Below are positions 1 through 10,066 of a stretch of 64,000 nucleotides of DNA, piece after piece (the first letter of the stretch is position 1; each line of letters starts with the position of its first letter). Under the pieces are notes generated by a model. It saw only the letters and a list, made by a program, of their open reading frames with translations. It was not told the origin of the DNA and searched no databases. The stretch spans positions 187,981 through 251,980 of the forward strand of contig NZ_CP046192.1 in assembly GCF_012568645.1 (NCBI RefSeq), read 5' to 3'. This stretch comes from Enterobacteriaceae endosymbiont of Donacia simplex (lineage in GTDB: Bacteria; Pseudomonadota; Gammaproteobacteria; Enterobacterales; Enterobacteriaceae). Position numbers and translations under genes: made by a program.

Positions 1-138
1 TAAAATTAAATTATATCCTTCTTCTTTTAAAGCTTTGCATGCTTGTGTTCCTGAATAATCAAATTCACAAGCTTGACCAATAACAATTGGTCCTGAACCT
101 AAAATCATAATATTTTTTATATCAGTACGTTTTGGCAT
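1..138 (-). CDS. carB: Carbamoyl-phosphate synthase large subunit, N-terminal fragment (cut by window edge)
   Basis: Only the first 46 codons are in the window; the rest lies beyond base 1. The peptide begins [20 protein letters not shown] and continues with [17 protein letters not shown], the conserved start of the CarB first ATP-grasp half. CarB makes carbamoyl phosphate from bicarbonate, two ATP and ammonia delivered by CarA, for arginine and pyrimidine synthesis. The ATG is one base after the carA stop, so the two are cotranscribed and probably translationally coupled. The gene is partial because of the window boundary; nothing suggests a pseudogene. Confidence 0.95.
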   Translation of the reverse strand, partial: MPKRTDIKNIMILGSGPIVIGQACEFDYSGTQACKALKEEGYNLIL

Positions 139-139
139 T

Positions 140-1297
140 TTATAATCTCTTATATTTTTTTTTACAATATATTTGAATTAATTTTATAAAATAATCAAAT
201 AAAATAGATGCATCATGTGGACCAGGACTAGCTTCAGGATGTCCTTGAAAACCAAAAACAGGTTTATTAATCAAACGAATTCCTTGTATAGTATTATCAA
301 ATAAAGATTTATGTGTGATTTCTATATTTTTAGGAATATTCTTTTTATCAATAGTAAAACCATGATTTTGAGTAGTAATTAATACTTTATTATTTTGTAA
401 ATCTTTAACAGGATGATTACTTCCATGATGACCAATATCCATTTTTTTAATTTTTGCTCCACTTGCAATTGCTAATATTTGATGACCAAAACAAACACCA
501 AAAATTGGAATATTTGTTGTTAAAATTTTTTTTACTGTATTTATTATAGAAAAACAAGGAGTAGGGTCTCCTGGACCATTAGATAAAAAAATACCATCAG
601 GATTTAATAAAATTATATTTTCATAACTAGTAAAAGCTGATACAACAGTAATTTTACATTTTCTATCTATAAACATTTTTAAAATACTTGTTTTTACACC
701 AAAATCTAATATTATAATATGCATAGAAAATTTATAATGTTTAATTACTTTAATATTTTTATTACCTTTAATCCAAGAATAATTTTTTTTTGTTGTAATA
801 TCTTTAATTAAATTTAATCCTTGTAGTCCATTATACTTATTAATTTTTTTAATAATATTTTCATAATTAAAATATTTTTTGGTAACAATTAATGCTATTT
901 TTTTAATTTTTTTATTACGTATTAATCTAGTTAAATATCGAGTATCTATCCCTTCAATAGCAACAATATTATTTTTTTTAAGAAATACATCTAAATTTTC
1001 AGTACTACGATAGTTACTTGATATTTTTGATAAATTATTAATAATAATTCCTTTTAAATAAATTTTTGATGATTCATTATCTTCTAAATTTGTACCTACA
1101 TTACCAATATGTGGATATGTAAAAGTTACAATTTGTTTATAATAAGAAGGATCAGTAATTATTTCTTGATAACCAGTAATAGCTGTGTTAAATACTATTT
1201 CTCCTATAACTATTCCATTAACTCCCACAGATTTTCCAAAAATTTTAGTTCCATCTTCCATTAATACTATGGCTTTATTATTCAATTCATACTCCAT
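140..1297 (-). CDS. carA: Carbamoyl-phosphate synthase small (glutamine amidotransferase) subunit
   Basis: This subunit hydrolyses glutamine and channels ammonia to CarB in the cytoplasm. At 385 residues it is close to the E. coli protein (382). The N-terminal half is the CarA-specific domain ([18 protein letters not shown] around residues 36-53). The C-terminal half is a class I glutamine amidotransferase with the catalytic triad visible: Cys269 in GVCFGHQ and His353/Glu355 in [12 protein letters not shown], at the same numbers as in E. coli. It lies directly upstream of carB. The gap before it (1298-1476) shows no recognisable pyrimidine or arginine operator, so the usual PepA/ArgR/PurR control is probably lost. 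Confidence 0.98.
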   Translation of the reverse strand: MEYELNNKAIVLMEDGTKIFGKSVGVNGIVIGEIVFNTAITGYQEIITDPSYYKQIVTFTYPHIGNVGTNLEDNESSKIYLKGIIINNLSKISSNYRSTENLDVFLKKNNIVAIEGIDTRYLTRLIRNKKIKKIALIVTKKYFNYENIIKKINKYNGLQGLNLIKDITTKKNYSWIKGNKNIKVIKHYKFSMHIIILDFGVKTSILKMFIDRKCKITVVSAFTSYENIILLNPDGIFLSNGPGDPTPCFSIINTVKKILTTNIPIFGVCFGHQILAIASGAKIKKMDIGHHGSNHPVKDLQNNKVLITTQNHGFTIDKKNIPKNIEITHKSLFDNTIQGIRLINKPVFGFQGHPEASPGPHDASILFDYFIKLIQIYCKKKYKRL

Positions 1298-1476
1298 AAT
1301 TTATATAAAATACATTAAAATAATTATGTATTATTTATATATTTATATTATTTTATTATATAAATATTCTATATGAGAATTTTATATAATAAAATAAAAT
1401 TTATAATTAAATAATAATTTTTTTAAAATAAAAAAAATCACTTATTATTAATTTTAAATAAGATTTAAAATAAATT

Positions 1477-1503
1477 ACTCTCTTTATTTAATAAAAAGAG
1501 AGT
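1477..1503 (-). terminator. Hairpin downstream of ilvC
   Basis: A perfect 9-bp inverted repeat (ACTCTCTTT at 1477-1485 and AAAGAGAGT at 1495-1503, 9-base loop) starts 8 bases after the ilvC stop on the minus strand. The U-rich tail is poor, so it may be a terminator or an mRNA 3'-end stabiliser. Confidence 0.5.
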
Positions 1504-1510
1504 AACTCTT

Positions 1511-2998
1511 TTATTTTTTAATATTAGTTAAAGATTTCATATGAATCATGTAATTTCTTAAAATATAACCTACTTTTTCAATAGGATGATTTCTAATATT
1601 ATAATCTAAATCACGTAAATATTTATTGTTAATAAATTTATTTTTTATTTTTACAATACCTAAGTCTTCTGATGTAAGATTATTGATAAAATTTTTTAAT
1701 AACGGGATAGCATTATTAGAAAATAAATAACTACCATATTCAGCTGTATTTGATATTACTTTATTCATTTCATATAATTTTTTTCTTGCAATAGTATTAG
1801 CTATTAAAGGTAATTCATGTAATGATTCATAATATGCTGATGCAGCAGATATACCAGATTCTATCATTAATTCAAATGATAATTCAATACTACTTTTAAT
1901 AATAGCAATCATTATAATTCCTTTATCAAAATATTCCTGTTCTTCTATATTATTATTTTTAATATTTTTAGTATTTTCAAAATTATTATTTTTGTATATT
2001 TTTCTCCATTTTATTAAATTAATATTATTATTCTTCCAATCTTCCATAAGTTCTTTAGCAAATTTACCTGAAATTATATTATCAATATGTAATGTAAATA
2101 AAGGTTTTAATTTTTTTTTTAAAATTAATGATAATTCATAAGCACGTATTTTACTAATATTATTTAATCTATCCATCATTAAACTAATTCCTCCCTGTTT
2201 TAAAGATTCTGTAATATATTCCCACCCAAATTGAATTAATTGTGAAGCATATAATGGATCAATATTTAATTTTAATAATTTATCAAATAATAAAATAGAT
2301 GTTGTTTGTAACATACCACATAATACTGTTTGTTCTCCCATTAAATCTGATTTTACCTCAGCAGAAAAAGATGATTCTAATACACCAGCTTTATGACTTC
2401 CAATTGAAAAAGCCCATGATTTAGCTATATTAAATCCATTAATATTATAATTTTTACTATTTTGATGAACAGCTATTAAAGCTGGTACACCAAAATTTCT
2501 TGTAAATTCTTCTCTTACTTCAGTACCAGGACATTTAGGAGCTACCATAATTACAGTAATATCTTTAGGGATATTTTCTCCCTCTTCAATAATATTAAAA
2601 CCATGAGAATATCCTAATGTAGCTCCTTTTTTTATTAAATATTTAATATTTTGTAAAACATTATGATGGTTATTATCAGGAGTTAAATTAATTATTAAAT
2701 CTGCCTCAGGTATTAATTCCTTATAAGAACCAATACGAAAATTATTTTTATATGCTCTTTGCCAAGATAAATTTTTATTTTTTATAGATTCTTTTTTTAA
2801 TGCATAGGAAATATTTAGTCCAGAATCTCTCATATTTAATCCTTGATTTAATCCTTGAGATCCACAACCTATAATAACAATATTTTTATTTTTTAAATAT
2901 TTTATACCTTCTATAAATTCTTCAAATCTCATTAATCTACATTTTTGTAAATTTTTTAATTTTTTACGAAAATTTAAATTATTAAAATAATTATTCAT
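1511..2998 (-). CDS. ilvC: Ketol-acid reductoisomerase (class II, long form)
   Basis: It converts acetolactate and acetohydroxybutyrate to the dihydroxy acids of valine and isoleucine synthesis, using NADPH and Mg2+. The 495 residues match the long enterobacterial class II enzyme (491), which carries a duplicated C-terminal domain. Visible markers are the Rossmann loop [20 protein letters not shown] (about residues 40-59), [16 protein letters not shown], the first metal-binding helix [12 protein letters not shown] and the second-half motif [16 protein letters not shown]. An AAGGA ribosome site precedes the ATG. In E. coli ilvC is driven divergently by IlvY; ilvY is absent and ilvC here follows ilvD on the same strand. 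Confidence 0.98.
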   Translation of the reverse strand: MNNYFNNLNFRKKLKNLQKCRLMRFEEFIEGIKYLKNKNIVIIGCGSQGLNQGLNMRDSGLNISYALKKESIKNKNLSWQRAYKNNFRIGSYKELIPEADLIINLTPDNNHHNVLQNIKYLIKKGATLGYSHGFNIIEEGENIPKDITVIMVAPKCPGTEVREEFTRNFGVPALIAVHQNSKNYNINGFNIAKSWAFSIGSHKAGVLESSFSAEVKSDLMGEQTVLCGMLQTTSILLFDKLLKLNIDPLYASQLIQFGWEYITESLKQGGISLMMDRLNNISKIRAYELSLILKKKLKPLFTLHIDNIISGKFAKELMEDWKNNNINLIKWRKIYKNNNFENTKNIKNNNIEEQEYFDKGIIMIAIIKSSIELSFELMIESGISAASAYYESLHELPLIANTIARKKLYEMNKVISNTAEYGSYLFSNNAIPLLKNFINNLTSEDLGIVKIKNKFINNKYLRDLDYNIRNHPIEKVGYILRNYMIHMKSLTNIKK

Positions 2999-3056
2999 TT
3001 AGTAATCCTTTATTATAATAAAAATAAAAATAATATTTAATTAGTTTAATAAATAT

Positions 3057-3077
3057 TTTGATAAAAAATTTATCAAA
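3057..3077. repeat. Dyad in the ilvD-ilvC spacer
   Basis: Perfect 9-bp arms (TTTGATAAA and TTTATCAAA) flank a 3-base AAA loop, 59-79 bases upstream of the ilvC start. It could be a transcript hairpin or an operator-like dyad. ilvY, the usual ilvC regulator, is not in this window. Confidence 0.4.
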
Positions 3078-3208
3078 TCTGAATAAATATTATTTTATTA
3101 TTGAATTAAGAAACTGATATATATTTTATATTAAAGTTATTTTCTTATTGTTGTAACATATAATTAATTTTTTGATAAAAAAATATTTTATTTTAAAGTT
3201 TAAATTTT

Positions 3209-3240
3209 AATAATCTTTTTTTAATAAAAAAGAGTTTATT
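3209..3240 (-). terminator. Possible weak terminator after ilvD
   Basis: An imperfect A/T-only hairpin (CTTTTTT opposite AAAAAAG, with outer AATAA/TTATT pairing) sits just past the ilvD stop. In sequence this A+T-rich it could arise by chance. Confidence 0.3.
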
Positions 3241-3246
3241 ATTAAT

Positions 3247-5103
3247 TTAATTTAATTTATCTTTATCTCTTACTGCTCCTTTATCAGCACTAGTAACTAA
3301 ACAAGCATATGCTTTAAGTGCAAAAGAAATTTTTCTTTTTCTTTTTAATAAAGGTGTATATGCTAAATTACCTCTGTTTTTTTCTTCATTTCTTCTATTA
3401 TTTAATTCATAAGATGAAATATCTAAATTTATAGATCTTTTTGGAATATTAATGTTAATAATATCTCCATTTTTGACTAAAGCTATAGTTCCTTTACTTG
3501 CAGCTTCAGGAGAAATATGACCTATAGATAATCCAGAAGTACCTCCAGAAAATCTTCCATCAGTAATTAAAGCACAAGTATTATTTAATTTCATTGATTT
3601 TAAATAAGATGTAGGATATAACATTTCTTGCATACCTGGACCTCCTTTAGGTCCCTCATATCTTATTATAATAACATCTCCAGGAAAAATTTTTTTATTT
3701 AAAATTGCATGTACTGCTGATTCTTGACTATCAAATACTTTTGCTTTTCCTTTAAAAATGAGTAGTTTTTTATTTACACTAGCAGTTTTTACAACACATC
3801 CATCTTTAGAAAGATTACCATATAAAACTGCTAATCCTCCATCTTTACTAAATGCATATTTATATGAACGTATACAACCTTTTTCCCGATTAATATCTAA
3901 ATTATCCCACATTTTATTTTGCGAAAAAGGATATATTGTTTTTATATTACCAGGAGCTGATTGATAATAGTTTTTTATTTTTATATTTTTTGTAATTGTT
4001 ATATCATATTTATTAATTGTTTCTTCTATTGTTAAACCTAATATATTTTTAGCATCTTTATTTATTAATCCTATTTTATTTAATTCTCCTAAAATTCCAA
4101 TAACTCCACCTGCTCTATGAAAATCTTCCATATAAAATTTATTTGTACTTGGAGAAATCATACATAACCATGGTGTTTTTTTTGATAATTGATCAATTTT
4201 TTTTAAATTAAATGATACTTTAGTTTCTTGTGATAAAGCTAACATATGTAATATTGTATTTGTTGATCCACCCATTGCAATATCTAACATTGTTGCATTT
4301 TCAAATGCTTTTTGATTAACAATATTTTTTGGTAAAAAATTAATTTTATTTTTTAAATAATATTTTTTTGTAATTTCTACTATTTTATGAGCAGATTTTA
4401 TACATAATTTTTTACGATTAATATGTGTAGATAATAATGATCCGTTTCCAGGTAATGCTAAACCTAAAGCTTCTACTATACAATTCATAGAATTAGCTGT
4501 AAACATTCCAGAACAAGAACCACAAGTAGGACATGCATTTAATTCAATATTTTTTATATATTCTTTTGATTTTTCTGATATTCCCGATTCAACCATAGCA
4601 TCTACTAAATCAATTTTTTTAATTTTTGTAGTTCCTTTTATATTAATTTTACCAGTTTCCATTGGACCACCAGATATAAATACGGTAGGTATATTTAATC
4701 GTAAACTAGCCATTAACATTCCTGGAGTAATTTTATCACAATTAGATATACAAATCATAGAATCAACACAATGTGCATTTATAACATATTCTACAGAATC
4801 AGCAATAAGTTCTCTAGAAGGTAGGGAATATAACATACCATTATGTCCCATAGCAATACCATCATCTATTGCTATAGTATTAAATTCTTTTGGTACTCCT
4901 CCATTCTTTTTGATTTCATTAGCAATAATTTTGCTTAATGTTCGTAAATGTATATGTCCAGGCACAAATTCTGAAAAAGAATTAACTATTGCGATAATAG
5001 GTTTATTAAAATCTTCATCATTCATACCTGTAGCTCTCCAAAGAGCTCTTGATCCAGCCATATTACGGCCTTTTGTTGTAGTAAATGAACGATAATTAGG
5101 CAT
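3247..5103 (-). CDS. ilvD: Dihydroxy-acid dehydratase
   Basis: This Fe-S enzyme dehydrates the dihydroxy acids to the 2-oxo acids of valine and isoleucine. Its 618 residues match E. coli IlvD (616) from [20 protein letters not shown] to the end. The cluster cysteines are present: Cys122 in [10 protein letters not shown] and the CPTCGSC group near residues 191-197. The [14 protein letters not shown] loop (here [11 protein letters not shown]) and [10 protein letters not shown] are also intact. It follows ilvE after 35 bases on the same strand. In E. coli ilvA comes next; here ilvA is missing and a 248-base spacer leads to ilvC. Confidence 0.98.
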   Translation of the reverse strand: MPNYRSFTTTKGRNMAGSRALWRATGMNDEDFNKPIIAIVNSFSEFVPGHIHLRTLSKIIANEIKKNGGVPKEFNTIAIDDGIAMGHNGMLYSLPSRELIADSVEYVINAHCVDSMICISNCDKITPGMLMASLRLNIPTVFISGGPMETGKINIKGTTKIKKIDLVDAMVESGISEKSKEYIKNIELNACPTCGSCSGMFTANSMNCIVEALGLALPGNGSLLSTHINRKKLCIKSAHKIVEITKKYYLKNKINFLPKNIVNQKAFENATMLDIAMGGSTNTILHMLALSQETKVSFNLKKIDQLSKKTPWLCMISPSTNKFYMEDFHRAGGVIGILGELNKIGLINKDAKNILGLTIEETINKYDITITKNIKIKNYYQSAPGNIKTIYPFSQNKMWDNLDINREKGCIRSYKYAFSKDGGLAVLYGNLSKDGCVVKTASVNKKLLIFKGKAKVFDSQESAVHAILNKKIFPGDVIIIRYEGPKGGPGMQEMLYPTSYLKSMKLNNTCALITDGRFSGGTSGLSIGHISPEAASKGTIALVKNGDIININIPKRSINLDISSYELNNRRNEEKNRGNLAYTPLLKRKRKISFALKAYACLVTSADKGAVRDKDKLN

Positions 5104-5138
5104 AATATTATTCTTCTTTTAAAATTAGTATAAAACTA

Positions 5139-6068
5139 TTATTTTTTAATATGATCTAACCAATTCCATTTATCTTTTATTTTTCCTTTAAGTAAATATA
5201 AAAATTCTTTTTGTATATTTTTTGTAATTTCCCCTCTTTTCCCATTATTAATTAATATATTATCTATACTACAAACAGGAGTAATTTCAGCTGCTGTTCC
5301 TGTTAAAAATATTTCATCAGCTAAATATAAAGATTCTCTTAATATTAAACATTCTTTAATTTTGAAATTTAAATTTTTTGCTATTTTTAAAACTGAATCT
5401 CTAGTAATTCCTGGAAGGATAGATGAAGTAATTGGAGGAGTAAATAAAATATTATTTTTAATTTTAAATATATTTTCTCCAGCTCCTTCTGAAACAAAAC
5501 CTAAACTATCTAAAGCGATACCTTCATCGTATCCATTACGACGTGCTTCACTTCCAATTAATAAAGATGATAAATAATTACCACCTGCTTTAGCTAAACT
5601 AGGTATCGTATTAGGTTTCATTCTATTCCAAGAAGATATCATAGTATGAATACCATTTTTTTTTGCATTATTACCAAGATAATTTTTCCATGGAAATGTG
5701 CTAATCATTATATCTGTATAATAATTTTTAGGAGGAGTGATACCTAATCCTACATCTCCTATAAATACTAAAATTCTAATATAAGCCTCATTAAGATTAT
5801 TAATATTAATTAATATATGAACAGCATTCATTATTTCTTTTATAGTAAATTTTAACGGAAAGCGATAAATTTTAGCAGAATTATATAAACGAGTAATATG
5901 ATCTTTATGACGAAAAATAGCAGGTCCTTTATATGATTTGTAACATCTCATTCCTTCAAAAACAGATGTTCCATAATGTAATGCATGAGTCATAACACTA
6001 ATTTTAGCATCTTCCCATTTTATAATATCACCATTTAGCCAAATAAAATTTGCCTTTTTTATAGACAT
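5139..6068 (-). CDS. ilvE: Branched-chain amino-acid aminotransferase
   Basis: This PLP enzyme (fold type IV) performs the last transamination to valine, isoleucine and leucine with glutamate. The 309 residues match the E. coli enzyme. Lys160 in the TIPSLAKAGGNYLSS segment is the PLP-binding lysine, and ALHYGTSVFEGMRCY and LADEIFLTGTAAEITPV are canonical. Its retention matters: several aphid-type symbionts leave this step to host transaminases, while here the symbiont can finish the amino acids itself. It is 45 bases from ilvM in the ilvGMED block. Confidence 0.98.
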   Translation of the reverse strand: MSIKKANFIWLNGDIIKWEDAKISVMTHALHYGTSVFEGMRCYKSYKGPAIFRHKDHITRLYNSAKIYRFPLKFTIKEIMNAVHILININNLNEAYIRILVFIGDVGLGITPPKNYYTDIMISTFPWKNYLGNNAKKNGIHTMISSWNRMKPNTIPSLAKAGGNYLSSLLIGSEARRNGYDEGIALDSLGFVSEGAGENIFKIKNNILFTPPITSSILPGITRDSVLKIAKNLNFKIKECLILRESLYLADEIFLTGTAAEITPVCSIDNILINNGKRGEITKNIQKEFLYLLKGKIKDKWNWLDHIKK

Positions 6069-6113
6069 TATTATATTTCCTTATTATATGTAAAAATAAT
6101 GTTATCATAAAAT

Positions 6114-6347
6114 TTATGATATTATAACTACATCTAATACATCTATTAATTTTTTAATTTGATTAACTAAAAAATTAATAGATTTATAACTTTTTACTAT
6201 TAATTTAAAATTAATATTTTTTAATTTATTTACTACATCAATATTTATTGTTTTAATTAAAAATCCTCTATGACGAATAATTCTTATTATTCTTTCACTA
6301 ATGTCAGGACTAATGTTTGTTTTAATAAATAATTTATATTTTTTCAT
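6114..6347 (-). CDS. ilvM: Acetolactate synthase II regulatory (small) subunit
   Basis: A 77-residue ACT-domain protein (E. coli IlvM has 87). The opening KYKLFIKTNISPDISERIIRIIRHRGFLIKTINID has the ACT beta-alpha pattern of small subunits. It stabilises and activates the IlvG catalytic subunit. Its ATG shares one base with the ilvG stop (TAATG), so translation is coupled and the subunits should be made together. The position between ilvG and ilvE confirms the call, since the sequence alone is poorly conserved. Confidence 0.92.
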   Translation of the reverse strand: MKKYKLFIKTNISPDISERIIRIIRHRGFLIKTINIDVVNKLKNINFKLIVKSYKSINFLVNQIKKLIDVLDVVIIS

Positions 6348-8020
6348 TAATCTTTCTCCATCATATTATCGTTACTATATCCTGGAGGAACTAAGGGCCA
6401 AACATTATCATATTCATTAATAGAAACATGTAATATATAAGATTTATTTATAAAAAAAATTTTTTTTAAACTTTTTTCAACTTCATTTGTACAACTAATA
6501 CTATGTCCTGATATCCCAAAAGATTGAGCTAATTTTATAAAATCTGGATTATCATATAAAGTAGTTTCACTATATCTTTTACTGAAAAAAAGTTGTTGCC
6601 ATTGTCTTACCATACCTAATCTTTTATTATCTAATAATATAATTTTTATAGGTAATTTTTTTCTTTTAATTGTACTTAATTCTTGAATATTCATTATAAA
6701 TGAACCATCTCCTGTAATACATATTACATTGTTATGAGGTTTAGCAATTTGAGCTCCAATAGCAGCAGGTAAGCCAAAACCCATTGTTCCTAATCCAGCA
6801 GAAGTAATAAAATTTTTAGGATTAGAAAAAGTTATATGTTGAGCTACCCACATTTGATGTTGTCCTACATCAGTAGTAATAATAGTATTTTTATTTTTAT
6901 TTTTATTTTTAATATCTGATAAATTTTTAAGTAAAAAAGGAGCGTAAATTTTATTATTTTTTATAAATAAGTTATATTTATAAGAATATTTTTTTTTAAT
7001 TTTTTTTATATAATTTTGCCATTTTAATATATTTTGAGGTATTTCCAATAATGGAATTAAACTATTTAAATTTCCTAATAATTCAACTTGTACTTTACAA
7101 ATTTTATTAATTTCAGCTGGATCTATATCCATATGAATAATATTTGCAGAAGGTGCAAATTTTTTTATATTTCCTGTTACTCTATCATCAAATCTAGCAC
7201 CAATAGCTATTAATAAATCACATTTTTGTACAATATAGTTAGCCGCTTTACTTCCATGCATACCTAACATTCCTAAATAATATGGATCATTATTATCTAT
7301 AGTTCCTAAAGCTTTTAAAGTTACAACTGTAGGTATTTTAGAATTTTTAACAAATTTTCTTAATGTTTTAACTGCATTACCTATATTAACACCACCACCT
7401 ATATATAATATAGGCATATTAGATTTTTTTAATAAGTAATTAGCTTTAATAATTTTTTTTTTTGAAAATTTTAATTTTTCAATAAAAAATTTTTTTTTAT
7501 TTTTTGATTTAATAATTTTTGGTAAATTAGATAATTGTATATCTTTAGGTATATCTATTAATACAGGTCCAGGTCTATTAGATAATGCTATAAAAAATGC
7601 TTTTTGTATTGTTGAAGATAAATCTAGTGATGAAGTAATTAAAAAACTATGTTTAGTACATGATAAAGACATACCTATAATATCAATTTCTTGAAAAGCA
7701 TCAGTACCAATTAATGAAAGTGAAACCTGTCCTGTAATAGCAATAATAGGTACAGAATCTACCATAGCATCAGCAATTCCTGTAATTAAATTAGTAGCAC
7801 CTGGTCCAGAAGTAGCAATACAAACTCCTACTTTTCCAGTTACTCTAGCATATCCAATCGCAGCTATAGCAGCTCCTTGTTCATGCCTACATAAAACATG
7901 TTCAATATTGCCATCATATAATGCATCATAAAGAGGCATAATAGCTCCACCAGGATACCCAAATACTGTTTTAACATTTTGGTTTTTTAATTCTTGAATT
8001 ATACATTGTGCTCCATTCAT
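6347..8020 (-). CDS. ilvG: Acetolactate synthase II catalytic subunit
   Basis: This ThDP enzyme condenses pyruvate with pyruvate (towards valine and leucine) or with 2-oxobutanoate (towards isoleucine). It has 557 residues (E. coli family 548). The catalytic glutamate is Glu47 in [20 protein letters not shown]. The FAD/central domain and the C-terminal ThDP motif [17 protein letters not shown] are present. The frame is intact, unlike the broken ilvG of E. coli K-12. A strong AGAGG ribosome site precedes the ATG. No BCAA-rich leader peptide or attenuator is visible in the 148 bases between it and tRNA-Trp, so attenuation seems lost. Confidence 0.97.
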   Translation of the reverse strand: MNGAQCIIQELKNQNVKTVFGYPGGAIMPLYDALYDGNIEHVLCRHEQGAAIAAIGYARVTGKVGVCIATSGPGATNLITGIADAMVDSVPIIAITGQVSLSLIGTDAFQEIDIIGMSLSCTKHSFLITSSLDLSSTIQKAFFIALSNRPGPVLIDIPKDIQLSNLPKIIKSKNKKKFFIEKLKFSKKKIIKANYLLKKSNMPILYIGGGVNIGNAVKTLRKFVKNSKIPTVVTLKALGTIDNNDPYYLGMLGMHGSKAANYIVQKCDLLIAIGARFDDRVTGNIKKFAPSANIIHMDIDPAEINKICKVQVELLGNLNSLIPLLEIPQNILKWQNYIKKIKKKYSYKYNLFIKNNKIYAPFLLKNLSDIKNKNKNKNTIITTDVGQHQMWVAQHITFSNPKNFITSAGLGTMGFGLPAAIGAQIAKPHNNVICITGDGSFIMNIQELSTIKRKKLPIKIILLDNKRLGMVRQWQQLFFSKRYSETTLYDNPDFIKLAQSFGISGHSISCTNEVEKSLKKIFFINKSYILHVSINEYDNVWPLVPPGYSNDNMMEKD

Positions 8021-8168
8021 ATTTAAACCTCTTTCATTTTATTAGATAATATGCATAATTCAACGTAATTTATTGAAGTTTTAAAAATATGGTTTTTTTA
8101 TTTTATTTGATATGCTATAAACTTTTAGAAAATTATTTAAATTTTAATATAAAATATATTTATATTTT

Positions 8169-8241
8169 CAGGGGTGGAGGGATTTGAACCCTCAACCATT
8201 GGTTTTGGAGACCAATATTCTACCAATTAAACTACACCCCT
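8169..8241 (-). tRNA. trpT: tRNA-Trp (anticodon CCA)
   Basis: The 73-base gene folds as a cloverleaf: acceptor AGGGGTG/CACCCCT, D-arm with AATTGGTA, anticodon loop CTCCAAA, and T-loop GGTTCAAATCC. It aligns closely with E. coli tRNA-Trp. The discriminator is G and CCA is not encoded, so it must be added after transcription. The CCA anticodon reads UGG only, so it gives no sign of UGA being read as tryptophan. Confidence 0.97.
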
Positions 8242-8259
8242 TTTCATATTAATATAAAA

Positions 8260-8287
8260 AATATATCTAATATTATCTAATAGTAAA
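8260..8287 (-). promoter_or_regulatory. Candidate sigma-70 promoter for tRNA-Trp
   Basis: TTTACT (8282-8287) and TATATT (8260-8265) on the minus strand, 16 bases apart, end 18 bases before the mature tRNA 5' end. The placement is good, but A+T-rich sequence makes chance matches common. Confidence 0.4.
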
Positions 8288-8507
8288 TTATTACTATAAT
8301 TGATTCAATAAAAATTTATATAAATAAATATTTAAATTAATAATATTTTTTATAAACAAGATTAATAAAAAAATTAAATTTTACAAAAATATTTCTAAAA
8401 TTTAATAAAAAATTTTTATTTATTAATTTTTTATATAATATATATGATATATATTATTTATGATATATTTTTTTAATAATATTATTATATTAAATAAAAG
8501 GTAAAAC

Positions 8508-9257
8508 ATGACAGAATGGAGTATTGGCAAAATAAAAAAAATAAAATACTGGACAGAAAATTTATTTAGTATTATTATAAATGCAAAAATTAATAATTTT
8601 TCTGCAGGTCAATTTACCAAATTAGCATTAGATATTAATGGTAAAAAGATACAAAGAGCATATTCTTATATCAATTCCCCAAATAATCAAAATTATGAAT
8701 TTTATATTTCTAATATTAAAAAAGGAAAATTAAGTCCATATTTATATAATTTAAAAATTAATGATAAAATTTTTATTTCTAAAAATTCATCAGGTACTTT
8801 TATTTTAAATAATATTCAATCTTGTAAAAATTTATGGATGTTATCAACAGGTACTGGTATCGGTCCTTATCTTTCAATATTGCAGGATAAAGTTTGTTTT
8901 AAAAAATTTGCAAAAATAATTTTAATACATTCTATTAGATACATAGAAGATTTTAATTATTTAAATTTAGTTAAAAGTATAGAAAAAAATTATTATAATA
9001 AATTAATTGTTCAAATTATTTTAACTAGAAATACTAATATTAATAATTTTTTATATGGTTATATTCCTAATTTAATTAAAAATGGACAACTAGAAAAAAA
9101 AATTGGAATAAAAATTAGTCCTAGAAATAGTCACATAATGTTATGTGGTCATCCAGAAATGATACAACAAACACAAAATTTTTTAGAAAAAAATAGAGGT
9201 TTTTCTAAAAATTTAAAAAATCAAAATGGTAATATAACATCTGAAAGATATTGGTAA
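8508..9257 (+). CDS. fpr: Ferredoxin/flavodoxin-NADP+ reductase
   Basis: This FAD enzyme moves electrons between NADPH and flavodoxin or ferredoxin; in a reduced cell the likely clients are radical-SAM and Fe-S enzymes. The 249 residues align with E. coli Fpr (248). The FAD motif is AGQFTKLALD...RAYSYINSPNN (residues about 33-60), the NADP site is LSTGTGIGPYLSIL, and the C-terminus ends in the aromatic ERYW as in the family. An AAGG ribosome site lies before the ATG. The fpr-tpiA pairing is a compressed remnant of the E. coli neighbourhood. Confidence 0.96.
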   Translation: MTEWSIGKIKKIKYWTENLFSIIINAKINNFSAGQFTKLALDINGKKIQRAYSYINSPNNQNYEFYISNIKKGKLSPYLYNLKINDKIFISKNSSGTFILNNIQSCKNLWMLSTGTGIGPYLSILQDKVCFKKFAKIILIHSIRYIEDFNYLNLVKSIEKNYYNKLIVQIILTRNTNINNFLYGYIPNLIKNGQLEKKIGIKISPRNSHIMLCGHPEMIQQTQNFLEKNRGFSKNLKNQNGNITSERYW

Positions 9258-9283
9258 AATAATTTATTATAGAGAGGATAAAG

Positions 9284-10066
9284 ATGAAAAAATTTTTAAT
9301 TATTGCTAATTGGAAATTAAATGGTAATTTAAAATTTATTAATAAAAATATTAATTTAATTAAAGAAAATATAAATAATTCATTATCTTTTTGTAATTTA
9401 TCTATAGCTCCTCCTTATATTTATATAAATCATATAAAAAATTTTTTAAAAAATACATCTATATCTTTAACAGCACAAGATGTTGATATTCATGTAAAGG
9501 GATCTTTTACGGGTGAAACATCAATTAGTATGTTAAAGGATGTTGGTGTTAAATATATTATAATTGGACATTCCGAAAGAAGATTATATCATAATGAAAA
9601 TAATGATTTAATATCTAAAAAATTTATTTTAATTAAAAATAATGGCTTAATTCCAATTTTATGTTTAGGAGAAACAAAAAAACAAAAAAAACAAAATCAA
9701 ACAGAAAAAGTTTGTATTCAACAAATTAATGATATAATTAAAAATAGTAATATTAATATTTTTAATAACACAATCATAGCTTATGAACCTATTTGGGCTA
9801 TTGGATCAGGAAAAAGCGCTAATATTTATAAAATACAAAAAATTATTTTATTTATAAAAAAATATATATCATCATTAAATGATGAAGTAGCAAAAAATAT
9901 ACATTTTTTATATGGTGGATCTGTTAATTATTCTAACATAGAAACTTTTTTTAAAACAAATAATATTAATGGATTTTTAATAGGCAAAGCATCTTTAGAA
10001 ATAAATAACTTTATATCTTTAGTTAAAAAATCTGAAAAAATAATAAGTCTATTAAATAGACCTTAA
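9284..10066 (+). CDS. tpiA: Triose-phosphate isomerase
   Basis: It interconverts dihydroxyacetone phosphate and glyceraldehyde 3-phosphate in glycolysis. The 260 residues (E. coli 255) form a complete TIM barrel with Lys11 (ANWKLNG), the catalytic His96 (IIIGHSERR) and Glu168 (IAYEPIWAIGSG), and the phosphate-binding YGGSVN loop. A GAGAGGA ribosome site precedes it. Its last 15 bases overlap the end of lysS, which is transcribed towards it, so no separate terminator can lie between them. Confidence 0.98.
   Translation: MKKFLIIANWKLNGNLKFINKNINLIKENINNSLSFCNLSIAPPYIYINHIKNFLKNTSISLTAQDVDIHVKGSFTGETSISMLKDVGVKYIIIGHSERRLYHNENNDLISKKFILIKNNGLIPILCLGETKKQKKQNQTEKVCIQQINDIIKNSNINIFNNTIIAYEPIWAIGSGKSANIYKIQKIILFIKKYISSLNDEVAKNIHFLYGGSVNYSNIETFFKTNNINGFLIGKASLEINNFISLVKKSEKIISLLNRP

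Noticed and set aside
1185-1376. Plus-strand open frame opposite carA
   Set aside because: It is a shadow of the carA 5' end plus A+T spacer; no ribosome site and no protein-like composition.
3758-3964. Plus-strand open frame inside ilvD
   Set aside because: It is antisense to conserved ilvD sequence and has no family resemblance.
8021-8040. Four-codon frame ATG AAA GAG GTT TAA before ilvG as a leader peptide
   Set aside because: It has one branched-chain codon only and no attenuator hairpins; the GAGG is better explained as the ilvG ribosome site.
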